Below, in pieces: positions 52,418-60,044 of a stretch of 64,000 bases of DNA (position 1 is its first letter; every line of letters starts with the position of its first letter). This stretch comes from Pseudomonas sp. KU43P (GTDB lineage: Bacteria; Pseudomonadota; Gammaproteobacteria; Pseudomonadales; Pseudomonadaceae): contig NZ_AP019365.1 of assembly GCF_033095865.1 (NCBI RefSeq), positions 3,693,501 through 3,757,500 of the forward strand, given 5' to 3'. The translations under genes were made by a program, and so were the position numbers. The notes under the pieces are model-generated. The model made no database searches and was not told where the DNA came from. It was given only the letters and a program-made list of their open reading frames with translations.

Positions 52418-53154
52418 TGGGCACCCCCATTATCGATCCAGGAAGTGTCGTCATCGTCGAGCCCGCCAGACTGTTGCCCTGAGCGGCCGGAGACCGAGCC
52501 TGCTGCACGTGCCAGATCACGCCTCACCCAGCCCACCAGCGCTGCGATCCACTGCTTCTCGGTTTGCACAGTGCCTTTGGCATCGTGGTGGATGACGAAC
52601 CCGGAGATGGCTTCGGCCGAGAAGTTCTTCAGGGTAAGGCCAGCCATCACCGCATAGGCCTGCAACTGATCTTGATCTGGAACCCACTCGAGGAACATTT
52701 CGAATGGCTCACGCGTAGAGTGAGTAGATTGGTTCAATGACGGATTGGGTGCAGCTGCTGCACCCCGTTCTGCCTTTTCCTGCACCCCGTTCTGCTGTGA
52801 GCTGCACCCCGTGCGGTTTCCTGCACCCCGTTCAGAACGAGGTGCAGCAGATGCACCCCGCTTAAGCTGCAGGTCGTAAACGACCGGACGTCGATCACGA
52901 CGATCGATGTATGCAGCAGCGATTGCCTGGTTGCCTTCGGCGATCCAGCCAGCGGCTGCCAACTCGTCCAACTTGAGGCGCACTGTGCGCTCAGACAGGC
53001 CTGTGTCTTCAGATAGAGTCCCTGCAGATGGGAAGGCGCCGCGCCCATCGCTACCCGCATAATTGGCCAGGCAGAGCAGCACATGGCGAGCAGCTGGGTT
53101 CTCCAGCGACGACTTTGGAATCGCCAGGGCCCAGGTCATAGCTTGAACACTCAC
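52414..53154 (-). CDS. Replication initiator O-like, with origin inside the gene
   Basis: 246 residues. The N-terminal winged helix (RHVLLCLANYAGSDGRGAFPSAGTLSEDTGLSERTVRLKLDELAAAGWIAEG) is like that of phage replication initiators. The middle codes repeated Arg/Gly-Cys motifs because the DNA there contains iterons (52,758-52,862). The C-terminal half binds the loader. As in lambda, the initiator would bind repeats within its own gene. Confidence 0.85.
   Translation of the reverse strand: MSVQAMTWALAIPKSSLENPAARHVLLCLANYAGSDGRGAFPSAGTLSEDTGLSERTVRLKLDELAAAGWIAEGNQAIAAAYIDRRDRRPVVYDLQLKRGASAAPRSERGAGNRTGCSSQQNGVQEKAERGAAAAPNPSLNQSTHSTREPFEMFLEWVPDQDQLQAYAVMAGLTLKNFSAEAISGFVIHHDAKGTVQTEKQWIAALVGWVRRDLARAAGSVSGRSGQQSGGLDDDDTSWIDNGGAQ
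52746..52862. other. Predicted phage replication origin (iterons in the O-like gene)
   Basis: CTGCACCCCGTTC occurs at 52,758 and 52,780, with close variants at 52,802 (CTGCACCCCGTGC), 52,821 (CTGCACCCCGTTC) and 52,851 (ATGCACCCCGCT). Starts are spaced 22, 22, 19 and 30 bases. Inverted copies occur at 52,746 (GGGTGCAG) and 52,835 (GAACGAGGTGCAG). The layout equals lambda ori. Confidence 0.7.
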
Positions 53155-53897
53155 AGCGATCCTCCGGCCTTCAGCTCAGCCAGCCGCGCCAGCCCCTTGG
53201 GCGTCACCAGAGGATCGAATGCAGCGCGCTCAACACCGGTCTCGGGGTCAGGCTTCAACGCGGTTACCTTGTGCTTCATGTGCCCCGCAGCGATGCGCGG
53301 CTGATAAGCAATCCAGCGTTTCGAGCCGCGCCGACGGTAAATCCACCGGTTCTGCTCAAGCCACTCGAACAGTTTCGAGGGCTGAACCTGTAGTTGCTTG
53401 GCCGCGTCCGTGATGCAAATTGCACCACCGGCAGCTGCCAAACGCTCAATGGCGGCAACCTTCGGGGCCTGCTTCTCGATTACTTGCTGAAGCTGTAGGT
53501 TCTGCTCAGCCTGATCTGCTGCAAGGCGCAGCGCCTCAGCGAAGGTTTGTGGGATCTGCACTTGGCCGACCACTCGCGCTTCAAGCTCTTGCCAGCGATC
53601 AATGATCTTGGCCCGGAGCCGGGAGCTGTATCCGGAGACCAGCACCAACGAGTCGCGCTGGCTCAGCAGGAACTCTGGGTAGGACTGGCCGTTCTGTGGA
53701 TGCTGATAGGGGGTCTCCTCAGATTTGAGGACACCCTCTGCAACCAGCCGGCGGGCATCACGGAGCACATTGTCGTGCCCCTTCCCGGTCAGTTTCGCCA
53801 CCTCCCGGGTAGACATGACCTGACGCGACAGATTTGGCGAATTGCCAATAACTGACGCGACAGCCCTGGTGTTGCTAGCATCGATTGCGGAGTGCAT
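53151..53897 (-). CDS. Phage regulator with Rha-type N-terminus and KilAC-type C-terminus
   Basis: 248 residues. VMSTREVAKLTGKGHDNVLRDARRLVAEG and PEFLLSQRDSLVLVSGYSSRLRAKIIDRW form the Rha regulatory domain; the C-terminal part (GAICITDAAKQLQVQPSKLFEWLEQNRWIYRRRGSKRWIAYQPRIAAGHMKHKV) is the KilAC antirepressor-like DNA-binding domain. Such proteins modify the lytic-lysogenic balance. It is the second gene after the cro-like gene in the early right operon. Confidence 0.85.
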   Translation of the reverse strand: MHSAIDASNTRAVASVIGNSPNLSRQVMSTREVAKLTGKGHDNVLRDARRLVAEGVLKSEETPYQHPQNGQSYPEFLLSQRDSLVLVSGYSSRLRAKIIDRWQELEARVVGQVQIPQTFAEALRLAADQAEQNLQLQQVIEKQAPKVAAIERLAAAGGAICITDAAKQLQVQPSKLFEWLEQNRWIYRRRGSKRWIAYQPRIAAGHMKHKVTALKPDPETGVERAAFDPLVTPKGLARLAELKAGGSL

Positions 53898-54029
53898 AAT
53901 CGACCTCGATGTGTTGTTGAAGAAGCCGGGCTGCCACCCGGTTTTTTTATGCCTGCGATTCAGGTACTGGATGGATCAGCAGGTGTTTTGGTCATCTACT
54001 GGCGCAATGCCAGGCGAGTGAAAATGTGC

Positions 54030-54212
54030 TCAGCCAGTGACAGACGCTTTGGCCTCTACCAGGAGCTTTCCGTTTGAAAGAATCTGGAGCTGGTACTGGC
54101 GAGAGATCGGCACGAACTCTCCCCACATGGTCACGGCGCTGGGTTGAATGCCCAGGGCCTCAGCCAGCTTCTTCTTGCTGCCGAAGTGATTTGCGGCGTC
54201 ACGCGTTTTCAT
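54030..54212 (-). CDS. Cro-like repressor
   Basis: 60 residues, MKTRDAANHFGSKKKLAEALGIQPSAVTMWGEFVPISRQYQLQIL, a single helix-turn-helix domain (AEALGIQPSAVTMWG recognition segment) of the Cro/CI superfamily, with a short C-terminal strand for dimerisation. It diverges from cI and begins the early right operon; the operator array lies between them. Confidence 0.82.
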   Translation of the reverse strand: MKTRDAANHFGSKKKLAEALGIQPSAVTMWGEFVPISRQYQLQILSNGKLLVEAKASVTG

Positions 54213-54241
54213 TGCGCTTCCTCGATGGTGCGTTCTCGAAT

Positions 54242-54312
54242 TTCAGCATGCTGAAGCTCTTGAGTCAACGACACCGTTAAGCGAACTGCATACTTAAATT
54301 CAGTTAACTTAA
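54242..54312. promoter_or_regulatory. Operator array between cro-like gene and cI (OR-like)
   Basis: Three 14-base sites of the form TTMAG-N4-CTKMA: TTCAGCATGCTGAA (54,242-54,255), TTAAGCGAACTGCA (54,277-54,290) and TTCAGTTAACTTAA (54,299-54,312). The last two are 22 bases apart. The same motif makes a second array at 55,425. Expected to bind CI and Cro and to control the divergent promoters. Confidence 0.65.
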
Positions 54313-54321
54313 ACTCATCGC

Positions 54322-54963
54322 ATGGAAAGACACGAGCGAATTGCCAAGGCCATCGCGGTCAGCGGCCTAAAGAAGGGCGAGATTGCAGCCGCGTGCGGTG
54401 TAGCAAACTCAGCCGTTACCCAGTGGATTTCGGGCGAAAGCAAAAGCCTGAGACCAGAGAACCTCTATGCCCTTGCCAAAGCCACGGGCTTTAGAGCCGA
54501 ATGGCTTGCCATCGGCGAGGGCCCCGAGACACAAGAGAGCAATGTTGCGACCGTACCTCAGCCTAATTTTCGGTACCCGGTGATCAGCTGGGTGGCTGCG
54601 GGGGCGTGGGCAGAAGCTGTTGAGCCTTTCCCGCCGGGGTTCTCAGATCGCTACGAGGTGTCTGATTACGACTCCAAGGGCGTTGCGTTTTGGCTCGAAG
54701 TCAAAGGCGACTCTATGACATCCCCGGTGGGCACCAGCATCACTGAGGGCATGATGATCCTGGTTGACACCGAGGCAGAAGCGATCTCAGGGAAGCTGGT
54801 TGTGGCCAAGCTCGCTGACAGCAATGAAGCGACGTTCAAGAAACTAGTTGAGGATGGCGGTCGACGCTTCCTCAAGCCTCTAAACCCCGCCTACCCTGTT
54901 GAAGTATGTGCCGAAGGTTGTCGCATTGTCGGCGTTGTCGTGCGCGCGATGATGAAGCTGTAA
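54322..54963 (+). CDS. CI-type prophage repressor (S24 peptidase)
   Basis: 213 residues. The N-terminal HTH (KGEIAAACGVANSAVTQWISGESKSL) binds operators, then a hinge, then a LexA/CI autoprotease domain with cleavage site Ala93-Gly94, nucleophile Ser131 (GDSM) and the lysine near 173 (TFKKL). RecA filaments would trigger self-cleavage upon DNA damage, releasing the prophage. It faces right, divergent from the cro-like gene, and ends at a strong terminator. Confidence 0.93.
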   Translation: MERHERIAKAIAVSGLKKGEIAAACGVANSAVTQWISGESKSLRPENLYALAKATGFRAEWLAIGEGPETQESNVATVPQPNFRYPVISWVAAGAWAEAVEPFPPGFSDRYEVSDYDSKGVAFWLEVKGDSMTSPVGTSITEGMMILVDTEAEAISGKLVVAKLADSNEATFKKLVEDGGRRFLKPLNPAYPVEVCAEGCRIVGVVVRAMMKL

Positions 54964-54978
54964 GCCTCTACGCAAGAT

Positions 54979-55007
54979 AAGCCCGGCGATTGCCGGGCTT
55001 TTTTTTT
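54979..55007 (+). terminator. Terminator after cI
   Basis: AAGCCCGGC-GATT-GCCGGGCTT followed by a run of T residues, 16 bases after the cI stop. Confidence 0.9.
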
Positions 55008-55096
55008 GCCCGCGCGAGGCCGGATCTGCTGCGAATATTTACCCGTAATGCATTTTTACAGGTAGCGGCCACTTGAAAAGATCCTCAACACAGGAT

Positions 55097-55116
55097 AACT
55101 GTATGGATATACAGCA
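55097..55116 (+). promoter_or_regulatory. LexA (SOS) box in the immunity region
   Basis: AACTGTATGGATATACAGCA with core CTGT-N8-ACAG (55,099-55,114). It ends 15 bases before the ATG at 55,131, with AAGGA between. Confidence 0.78.
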
Positions 55117-55130
55117 CAAGGAATTATCTC

Positions 55131-55379
55131 ATGCTCGCCCTTGCCTTTTCTCACTCCCCCTCTCGCTCATATGAACGCCTCGGTTATCGCATCCAGCAAG
55201 CTATAGCCTCTCCTCATGTTCAGAAGCGACAGTTCGTGGAGTTAAGGCCCGCTCCTGGAGAATCGCCGGCTGACTGGCAGCGGATACTGCATGACCTCGA
55301 AGACACCTCAGGGGTGAAGGTAGAGCGAATGGATACCGGTGCTGTCCGCATCGCGTGGTGCGATTTCTCAGAACTGTGA
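55131..55379 (+). CDS. SOS-controlled small protein between cI and the left operator
   Basis: 82 residues starting MLALAFSHSPSRSYERLGYRIQQ, with the second half VELRPAPGESPADWQRILHDLED and VKVERMDTGAVRIAWCD, an alpha/beta pattern like a small RNA- or protein-binding fold. No family recognised. AAGGA is well placed; a LexA box precedes and a terminator follows, so it is a single-gene unit switched on by DNA damage. By position it may be an antirepressor or SOS modulator that assists induction; that is inference. Confidence 0.7.
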   Translation: MLALAFSHSPSRSYERLGYRIQQAIASPHVQKRQFVELRPAPGESPADWQRILHDLEDTSGVKVERMDTGAVRIAWCDFSEL

Positions 55380-55389
55380 AGGATCTCAA

Positions 55390-55414
55390 GCCCGCCTCAA
55401 GCGGGCATTTTTTT
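55390..55414 (+). terminator. Terminator after the SOS-controlled gene
   Basis: GCCCGC-CTCAA-GCGGGC followed by ATTTTTTT. Confidence 0.85.
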
Positions 55415-55424
55415 GCACCTCAAT

Positions 55425-55483
55425 TTCAGATTGCTGAAAATATTTATTAAGCATGCTTGACCTATTAATTTCAGATTGCTTAA
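55425..55483. promoter_or_regulatory. Second operator array (OL-like)
   Basis: Three sites with the same pattern as at OR: TTCAGATTGCTGAA (55,425-55,438), TTAAGCATGCTTGA (55,447-55,460) and TTCAGATTGCTTAA (55,470-55,483), spaced 22 and 23 bases. They precede the plus-strand early operon and define its CI-controlled promoter. Confidence 0.65.
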
Positions 55484-55884
55484 ATTCACCCCATGCCGAC
55501 ACACATCGGCCAGCAACAAAGGCAGCTACGGCAGCCACCGCTCTTTACACATCGTCGGGAACCTCGCGGATCGATCCCCGGTAACGGGAAGCCCCTTGCG
55601 GGCATCGCTGAAAAGCGAACAGCGCGAGCAACAAATTCGATCCCCATGCCAGCTCTGGAACTGGCCAGCTCAAAGCCATGCGGCGCGCTCCCTCACTGAA
55701 AGCGTCAAGCGGGCCAAGGGTTGAGCTGCAAACGCTCCCTGCCGGGTAGCCCTCAGAACGGGCTGGTGCACTGGTACAGCGGGCCACGCCGGGGAACCGG
55801 TGGAGGCTGCAGCAAGCAAGACCACGTATTCACTGAAGCACCTGGGCGACCGGGTGCTTTGGGAATCCACCGGAGGAGCACGAC
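55484..55884 (+). other. Early left leader without a clear gene
   Basis: These 400 bases follow the operators and precede the first well-supported gene of the plus-strand early operon. Open frames of 68 and 82 codons lie here but lack ribosome sites and overlap the boxA-like site; I do not call them. Several hairpins are present, among them AAGCACC...GGTGCTT at 55,836-55,859. The stretch fits a transcribed leader with antitermination signals. Confidence 0.5.
55539..55588 (+). promoter_or_regulatory. nut-like site (boxA plus small GNRA-type hairpin)
   Basis: CGCTCTTTACACA at 55,539-55,551 matches the boxA consensus of lambda nut sites and rrn operons. CCCG-GTAA-CGGG at 55,577-55,588 forms a short stem with a GNRA tetraloop, as boxB does. 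Spacing is wider than in lambda. Confidence 0.45.
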
Positions 55885-56016
55885 ATGAACCGCAAGCAAT
55901 TCCGCAAAGCCCGAGTCGCCGTGAAGTCCGACCGCATCAACAACACCTGCAACTGCCTCGTTCCCGGTTACGAGAAGGCGCTGATCCTCGAGCTGATGCA
56001 CCGCGACCGCACCTGA
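55885..56016 (+). CDS. Small basic protein, first gene of the early left operon (43 aa)
   Basis: Starts MNRKQFRKARVAVKSDRI, with six basic residues in the first sixteen, then TCNCLVPGYEKALILELMHRDRT. GGAGGAG is a strong ribosome site just ahead. The arginine-rich start recalls N-type antiterminators, but the protein is shorter than known N proteins and the match is only in charge. Otherwise unknown. Confidence 0.6.
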   Translation: MNRKQFRKARVAVKSDRINNTCNCLVPGYEKALILELMHRDRT

Positions 56017-56076
56017 CGATTTCACTGGCTGGCCTTGGCGACAGGGCCAGACGGGAAATCAACCGAGGAACCCAGC

Positions 56077-56349
56077 ATGCAGATCAACCAACAGAAAACG
56101 GTTCAGGTCGACGTGACCGAGCTTCGCCTTCACATCAAGGTACGCGACGGCTTTGCGGCTGGCATTCAGGACGCGCAGGGCGACGAGGTGGGCAGCTATG
56201 AAGGCTACGTGCCCGACTTCTTCCCGGGCGATCACTACGGCGACTACCTGATCCCGAACATCGACTTGGAGACCGGCCAGATCAAGAACTGGAAGAAGCC
56301 GGGCGCCGCTGACATCGAGAAGATGCTGGCCCAGGGCGAGGACGACTGA
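56077..56349 (+). CDS. Phage hypothetical protein (90 aa)
   Basis: From MQINQQKTVQVDVTELRLHIKVRDGF; acidic, with the pattern GSYEGYVPDFFPGDHYGDYLIPNIDLETGQIKNWKKP, which looks like a conserved small domain of phage and plasmid proteins of unknown role. GAGGA precedes the ATG. Part of the early operon. Confidence 0.65.
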   Translation: MQINQQKTVQVDVTELRLHIKVRDGFAAGIQDAQGDEVGSYEGYVPDFFPGDHYGDYLIPNIDLETGQIKNWKKPGAADIEKMLAQGEDD

Positions 56350-56391
56350 ACAACCAGCGCCACGTCAGCCTGACGATAACTGCCCGATCTA

Positions 56392-56556
56392 CCTGGTTCC
56401 CCATCACCAGGCTGCATCGGTGTGTGATCTGAATGCGCAGGCTGATGCGCGGACGCGTTTCAAACAAGCCGGGAGTTTGAGCGCTGGGCTGATACCCAGC
56501 GCAGGCGGACACCCTGCGCCGGAGATCAGCACCGGCCAGATCACACACCAATGTAG
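56392..56556 (+). ncRNA. Structured leader RNA element, copy B
   Basis: Hairpin CCTGGT-TCCCCATC-ACCAGG (56,392-56,411) is identical to copy A. The enclosing stem CTGCAT-C-GGTGTGTGATCTG (56,412-56,431) pairs with CAGATCACACACC-A-ATGTAG (56,537-56,556): 19 pairs around the same C-A mismatch. The loop holds hairpins TCAAAC/GTTTGA and GCGCTGGG/CCCAGCGC (the latter at 56,481-56,502). It ends 17 bases before the HTH gene. Confidence 0.7.
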
Positions 56557-56573
56557 CCCACCGAGGACACTTC

Positions 56574-56852
56574 ATGGAAACGATCACTCGCGGCAAATGG
56601 ACTGGCCACCTCGGCATGCTTCTGGCTCCTCGCGAGCTGGAAGCTCTGCTTTGGGTTGCCCAAGACCTCACCACAAAAGAAATCGCTCGACTGATGGAAG
56701 TCTCACCCGGGACCGTAGCCAACGGCATCGAGCGGGTAATCCACAAGCTGAAGGCAAAGCGTCGCATGGACGCCGTTATGAAGGCCTGGGATCAGAAAAT
56801 AATCAGCCCCCTTGCATTGCCCTTGCCTGCCTTATCGCCATGCATGCTGTGA
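56574..56852 (+). CDS. LuxR-type helix-turn-helix protein
   Basis: 92 residues. LAPRELEALLWVAQDLTTKEIARLMEVSPGTVANGIERVIHKLKAKRRM is a complete GerE/LuxR DNA-binding domain, with the SPGTVANGIERVIHKL recognition helix. There is no sensor domain, so DNA binding alone is expected. Its leader holds the structured RNA element, suggesting control at the RNA level. A degraded copy with its own leader lies at 18,467. Confidence 0.82.
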   Translation: METITRGKWTGHLGMLLAPRELEALLWVAQDLTTKEIARLMEVSPGTVANGIERVIHKLKAKRRMDAVMKAWDQKIISPLALPLPALSPCML

Positions 56853-56956
56853 TCGACGACAGCGACCCGATGCGCCGTGATCGCCGGGCGCCCGAGCGGC
56901 GCACTGCCCAAGTTCGAATCGTTCGCCGGGCTGAGGCCCTAGAACTCCATGCCTGA
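56840..56956 (+). CDS. Possible small basic protein (38 aa)
   Basis: MHAVIDDSDPMRRDRRAPERRTAQVRIVRRAEALELHA, overlapping the last codons of the HTH gene. Eleven arginines in 38 residues. There is no clear ribosome site, but translational coupling is possible. Uncertain. Confidence 0.3.
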   Translation: MHAVIDDSDPMRRDRRAPERRTAQVRIVRRAEALELHA

Positions 56957-56975
56957 CCAACACAAGGACCACCTC

Positions 56976-57308
56976 ATGAACGCAGCCATTCGCAACAGCC
57001 AGTTGCAGTACGCGCAGACGCAGCAGCTGGCAGAAGCCGCCGCAGCCCAGTTCCGCAGCAACTCCCGCTTCTTCGTCCAGCAGGGCGAGAACAACAGCTG
57101 GGCCATCGTCGGATCCGATGACAACCGCCTGTACGGTCAGCGTCGTCGTTACTTCGACGCAGTGACTTACGCCCAGAGCCTGGAGCGCGCGGTCGAAGCG
57201 AAGAGCCTGCCGGTGATCACCGTCAAGCAAGCCAGCGACAAGGTCACACGGTGGGGCTCGCTGCTGGCCCTGCTGCTGATCATCAGCGCAGCGGTGGCAC
57301 AGTCATGA
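56976..57308 (+). CDS. Phage protein with C-terminal membrane anchor
   Basis: 110 residues from [26 protein letters not shown]. The soluble part contains [42 protein letters not shown]; the last 18 residues ([18 protein letters not shown]) form a single membrane segment, so it is a tail-anchored protein. AAGGA precedes the ATG. Its stop overlaps the ssb start. Unknown function. Confidence 0.65.
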   Translation: MNAAIRNSQLQYAQTQQLAEAAAAQFRSNSRFFVQQGENNSWAIVGSDDNRLYGQRRRYFDAVTYAQSLERAVEAKSLPVITVKQASDKVTRWGSLLALLLIISAAVAQS

Positions 57309-57802
57309 GTCGCGGGGTAAACAAGGTCATCCTAGTCGGCACGCTTGGCCAGGACCCGGAGGTGCGCTACCTGCCCAACGGCAACGCTGTGACCAACCTC
57401 AGCTTGGCTACCAGTGAGCAGTGGACTGACAAACAGTCAGGTCAGAAGGTCGAGCGCACTGAATGGCACCGGGTGTCGTTGTTCGGGAAAGTGGCGGAGA
57501 TCGCCGGTGAGTACGCCCGCAAGGGCTCCCAGCTCTATATCGAGGGCAAGCTTCAGACCCGCGAGTGGGAGAAGGACGGCATCAAGCGCTATACCACCGA
57601 GGTGCACGTCGACATGCGCGGCACGATGCAGCTGCTCGGCAGCCGGCCACAAGGACAGCAGCCTGGGCAAGTGCCAGATCGGCAACCCAGCCAGCAGCGG
57701 CCGGCGCGCCAGCAGCAGAACCAGCAGGCGGCGCCACCTGATCACGACAATTTCGACGACGACATACCGTTCGCGCCCCTCCATCACCTCGCCGGTGCGT
57801 AG
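57305..57802 (+). CDS. ssb: Single-stranded DNA-binding protein
   Basis: 165 residues. The OB fold begins [38 protein letters not shown] and includes [37 protein letters not shown] Gln/Pro-rich linker leads to an acidic end, [16 protein letters not shown]. The C-terminus is changed from the normal DDDIPF end: ten further residues follow it, so the usual protein-interaction tip is not terminal. A phage copy that would serve replication or recombination. Confidence 0.92.
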   Translation: MSRGVNKVILVGTLGQDPEVRYLPNGNAVTNLSLATSEQWTDKQSGQKVERTEWHRVSLFGKVAEIAGEYARKGSQLYIEGKLQTREWEKDGIKRYTTEVHVDMRGTMQLLGSRPQGQQPGQVPDRQPSQQRPARQQQNQQAAPPDHDNFDDDIPFAPLHHLAGA

Positions 57803-57804
57803 CC

Positions 57805-57966
57805 ATGAGGCGCCGGCAGCGTGTTCACCCGCCCGCGTACTACCTCGGTCGCGCCTGCCGCGACAACAGCCAATCTCGCGATGCTCAGCCTTACGACTGG
57901 CTCACGGTGAACTGCGGCTGGTGGCTTGCTGGCTGGTACGACCGAGACATGGAGCTATCCGCTTGA
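57805..57966 (+). CDS. Rmf/CrpP-like small protein (53 aa)
   Basis: Starts MRRRQRVHPPAYYLGRACRDNSQ and continues PYDWLTVNCGWWLAGWYDRDMEL. The basic start, AxxxGRxA, the PY, and WxxGW near the end are the pattern of ribosome modulation factor and the related CrpP group encoded by mobile elements. Might bind ribosomes during infection; CrpP's reported antibiotic role is disputed, so no activity is claimed. Confidence 0.6.
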   Translation: MRRRQRVHPPAYYLGRACRDNSQSRDAQPYDWLTVNCGWWLAGWYDRDMELSA

Positions 57967-58047
57967 AACGCATCACCACGCGCGTCCGGCACGGCCGGCG
58001 CCAGCAGCACATCAATTTGCCGCCCAGCGGCTTGGGAGGTATCGGTC

Positions 58048-58401
58048 ATGGCCGAGAAGAAGACCGGATCGAAGAAACACTCTGCGGACTACCGGGAGCG
58101 CCAGAAGGAGGAAGCCGAGAAGCTGGGTATCGAAAAAGTCTTCTTCAACATGCCTGAGGGCATCAAGAGGGCTATGGCTGCAGAGCTCAAGCGGCTCGGC
58201 TACAAGCAGGTGCAGGAACTCTGGCAAGACCTTGCTTTGTCATGGATCCATCAGGACCCGATAGAGCGAGGACGTCGACTGAAGAGGCCTGACGCGCCAG
58301 CTTTTTACATCTCTCGAAAACTAGCGCGTCAGTTCGAAGAAAAGAGCTTGCGCGACATCCGCCGCGACCCCGGCGACGAAATCGTCAGTCCAGACCTGTA
58401 A
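58048..58401 (+). CDS. Phage hypothetical protein (117 aa)
   Basis: Basic and helical, MAEKKTGSKKHSADYRERQKEEAEKLGIEKVFFNMPEGIKRAM. The pattern (SAxYRxRQKxxAExLGxxKVxFxMxxGxxxxL) resembles ribbon-helix-helix-like small phage proteins and may bind DNA. No close family known. GAGGT lies upstream of the ATG. Confidence 0.65.
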   Translation: MAEKKTGSKKHSADYRERQKEEAEKLGIEKVFFNMPEGIKRAMAAELKRLGYKQVQELWQDLALSWIHQDPIERGRRLKRPDAPAFYISRKLARQFEEKSLRDIRRDPGDEIVSPDL

Positions 58402-58446
58402 CCCCCTTATCGACACCATGCCGAATCCGGCCACGGAGGAACCCCC

Positions 58447-59457
58447 ATGCCCATTCGCCACGCAGTCATGCACTTCATCGACAAAAAGCCGGATGGAAGC
58501 CCGGCGGCCTTACACCTGGCCAGCAGCGACCTGCCCGTAACCGGCGCCGTCGAGAACCTGGTGTACGACGTGAACAGCGCCTACAACAGCAAGGCGGGCA
58601 AGGTCTGGGGATTCTTCCACGGAGAGTCCGGCGCCTACCCGCTCAGCGGCTGGCTGGCCAAGGTCGTCAGCGGCGAGATGAATTTCATCGACTTCACCCG
58701 CATCGCGGCCGAACACCTCTGCAAGCTGATGGAGGAATCGAATCTCGCTGTGGGCGGCCACGTGCTGTTTGCCCTCCAGTCGAATGGGCCGACTGACTAC
58801 CTGACGGTGGCTGTGCTGCAGCAGGTCGAAGCCGTGGCAGTGGCATCCGATCTGACGGTGGCGACTTCGCGCCAGCTCGACGTTGGCTCGATCCATATGG
58901 GCGCACGCATCAACCTGAGCGAGTGGAAGAACAACCCCGCATCTCGCCAGTACATCTCATTCATCAAGGGCAAGAGCGGCAAGAAGATCTCAGCCTACTT
59001 CCAGGACTTCGTCGGCTGCCAGCAAGGCATCGACGGCGCAGGCGAGACGCGCACCCTGCTCAAGGCCTTCAGCGACTTCGTGGAGAGCGAGGATCTGCCG
59101 ACAGACGCCGCCCGCGAGAAGGCGCAAACCCTAGCCGATTACGCCACCGCCCAGATCAAGCTGGGCGAGCCGGTGACTCTGCAAGAGCTGTCCGAGCTGC
59201 TCGACGAGGATCGCCCCCGGCACTTCGCCGACTTCATCCGAAACGCCGACTATGGCCTGTCACCAGAGATCCCGGCAGACAAGCGCACCCTCAAGCAATA
59301 CCGCCGCTTCACCGGGCGCGCCGAAGGCATGTCGATCAGCTTCGAGGCACACCTACTCGGCGAGCGTGTCGAGTTCGATCAGGCCAGCGCCAGCTTGACC
59401 ATCAAGAACCTGCCGACGCAGCTGGTTGATCAGCTCAAGCGTTCCGCAGCGGCCTGA
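58447..59457 (+). CDS. Nucleoid-associated protein (NdpA/YejK-like)
   Basis: 336 residues. Start [17 protein letters not shown], centre [30 protein letters not shown]-like [43 protein letters not shown], and the C-terminal beta region are the pattern of NdpA/YejK proteins that coat or organise DNA. GGAGG precedes the ATG. A phage-encoded copy could shield phage DNA or reorganise the host nucleoid. Confidence 0.85.
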   Translation: MPIRHAVMHFIDKKPDGSPAALHLASSDLPVTGAVENLVYDVNSAYNSKAGKVWGFFHGESGAYPLSGWLAKVVSGEMNFIDFTRIAAEHLCKLMEESNLAVGGHVLFALQSNGPTDYLTVAVLQQVEAVAVASDLTVATSRQLDVGSIHMGARINLSEWKNNPASRQYISFIKGKSGKKISAYFQDFVGCQQGIDGAGETRTLLKAFSDFVESEDLPTDAAREKAQTLADYATAQIKLGEPVTLQELSELLDEDRPRHFADFIRNADYGLSPEIPADKRTLKQYRRFTGRAEGMSISFEAHLLGERVEFDQASASLTIKNLPTQLVDQLKRSAAA

Positions 59458-59471
59458 GAAAGGAGAAAGCC

Positions 59472-59882
59472 ATGATCGGCACCCCCTGCCACTACGTCCA
59501 GCAGTACTACCAGGTCCCGGCGTGCATCGGCCGCCGCGTGATCGCCTACGGCAAGCCAGGCGTCATCGCAGCCGACCACGGGCACTACATCGGCGTAGTG
59601 CTCGATGGCGACGCGAAACGCCAGGTCCGCAACCATCATCCCGAGGACGGCATCGTCTACGGAGAAATGGCGGACAAGCTGCCCAGGGCGCCCAAGCGCT
59701 CAAACTACGACCGCTTCAACGACGAGGAGTGGAACTGCGACTTTGTCGAGTATCTGGAGATCAATCACCCGCAGTTCCAGCGACGCATGGAAGACATGCC
59801 TAGTCCGCATGGTTCGCTACTACCGTGGCACGCACTACAGCAACTACCCGAAACGCGACCGGCTCTGCATTTACAGGCCTGA
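59472..59882 (+). CDS. Phage hypothetical protein (136 aa)
   Basis: Starts MIGTPCHYVQQYYQVPACIGRRVIAYGKPGVIAADHGHYIGVVLDGD, with KRQVRNHHPEDGIVYG, a small beta-rich domain of the type found in phage proteins that pass parameters of unknown function. The helix EEWNCDFVEYLEINHPQF ends the conserved part; the last 25 residues overlap the next gene and may be poorly conserved. GGAG precedes the ATG. Unknown function. Confidence 0.6.
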   Translation: MIGTPCHYVQQYYQVPACIGRRVIAYGKPGVIAADHGHYIGVVLDGDAKRQVRNHHPEDGIVYGEMADKLPRAPKRSNYDRFNDEEWNCDFVEYLEINHPQFQRRMEDMPSPHGSLLPWHALQQLPETRPALHLQA

Positions 59883-60006
59883 CTGTGACGTCGAGGTGGC
59901 CGGCGAGTGGCTGGACAACAAGGCCGACGCCAAAGCCAGCTACAAGGCCGCCCTGTACAAGCACCTTGCCGAGCAACGCACCGAGAAGAAGCGCCTCGGT
60001 TACTAG
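59809..60006 (+). CDS. Small phage protein (65 aa)
   Basis: Starts MVRYYRGTHYSNYPKRDRLCIYRPDCDVEVAGEWLDNKAD and ends in a lysine- and arginine-rich helix. It overlaps the previous gene by 74 bases in another frame. No good ribosome site; coding bias and a compact sequence support it moderately. Confidence 0.5.
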   Translation: MVRYYRGTHYSNYPKRDRLCIYRPDCDVEVAGEWLDNKADAKASYKAALYKHLAEQRTEKKRLGY

Positions 60007-60044
60007 TCAATTGCCGCGCACCGCTGGGGCGCCAGGGAAAAGAA

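Noticed and set aside
55476..55724. Open frames of 82 and 68 codons after the left operators, possible N gene
   Set aside because: No ribosome site, overlap with the operator and boxA-like site, and mutual overlap in different frames. Arginine content alone is not enough.
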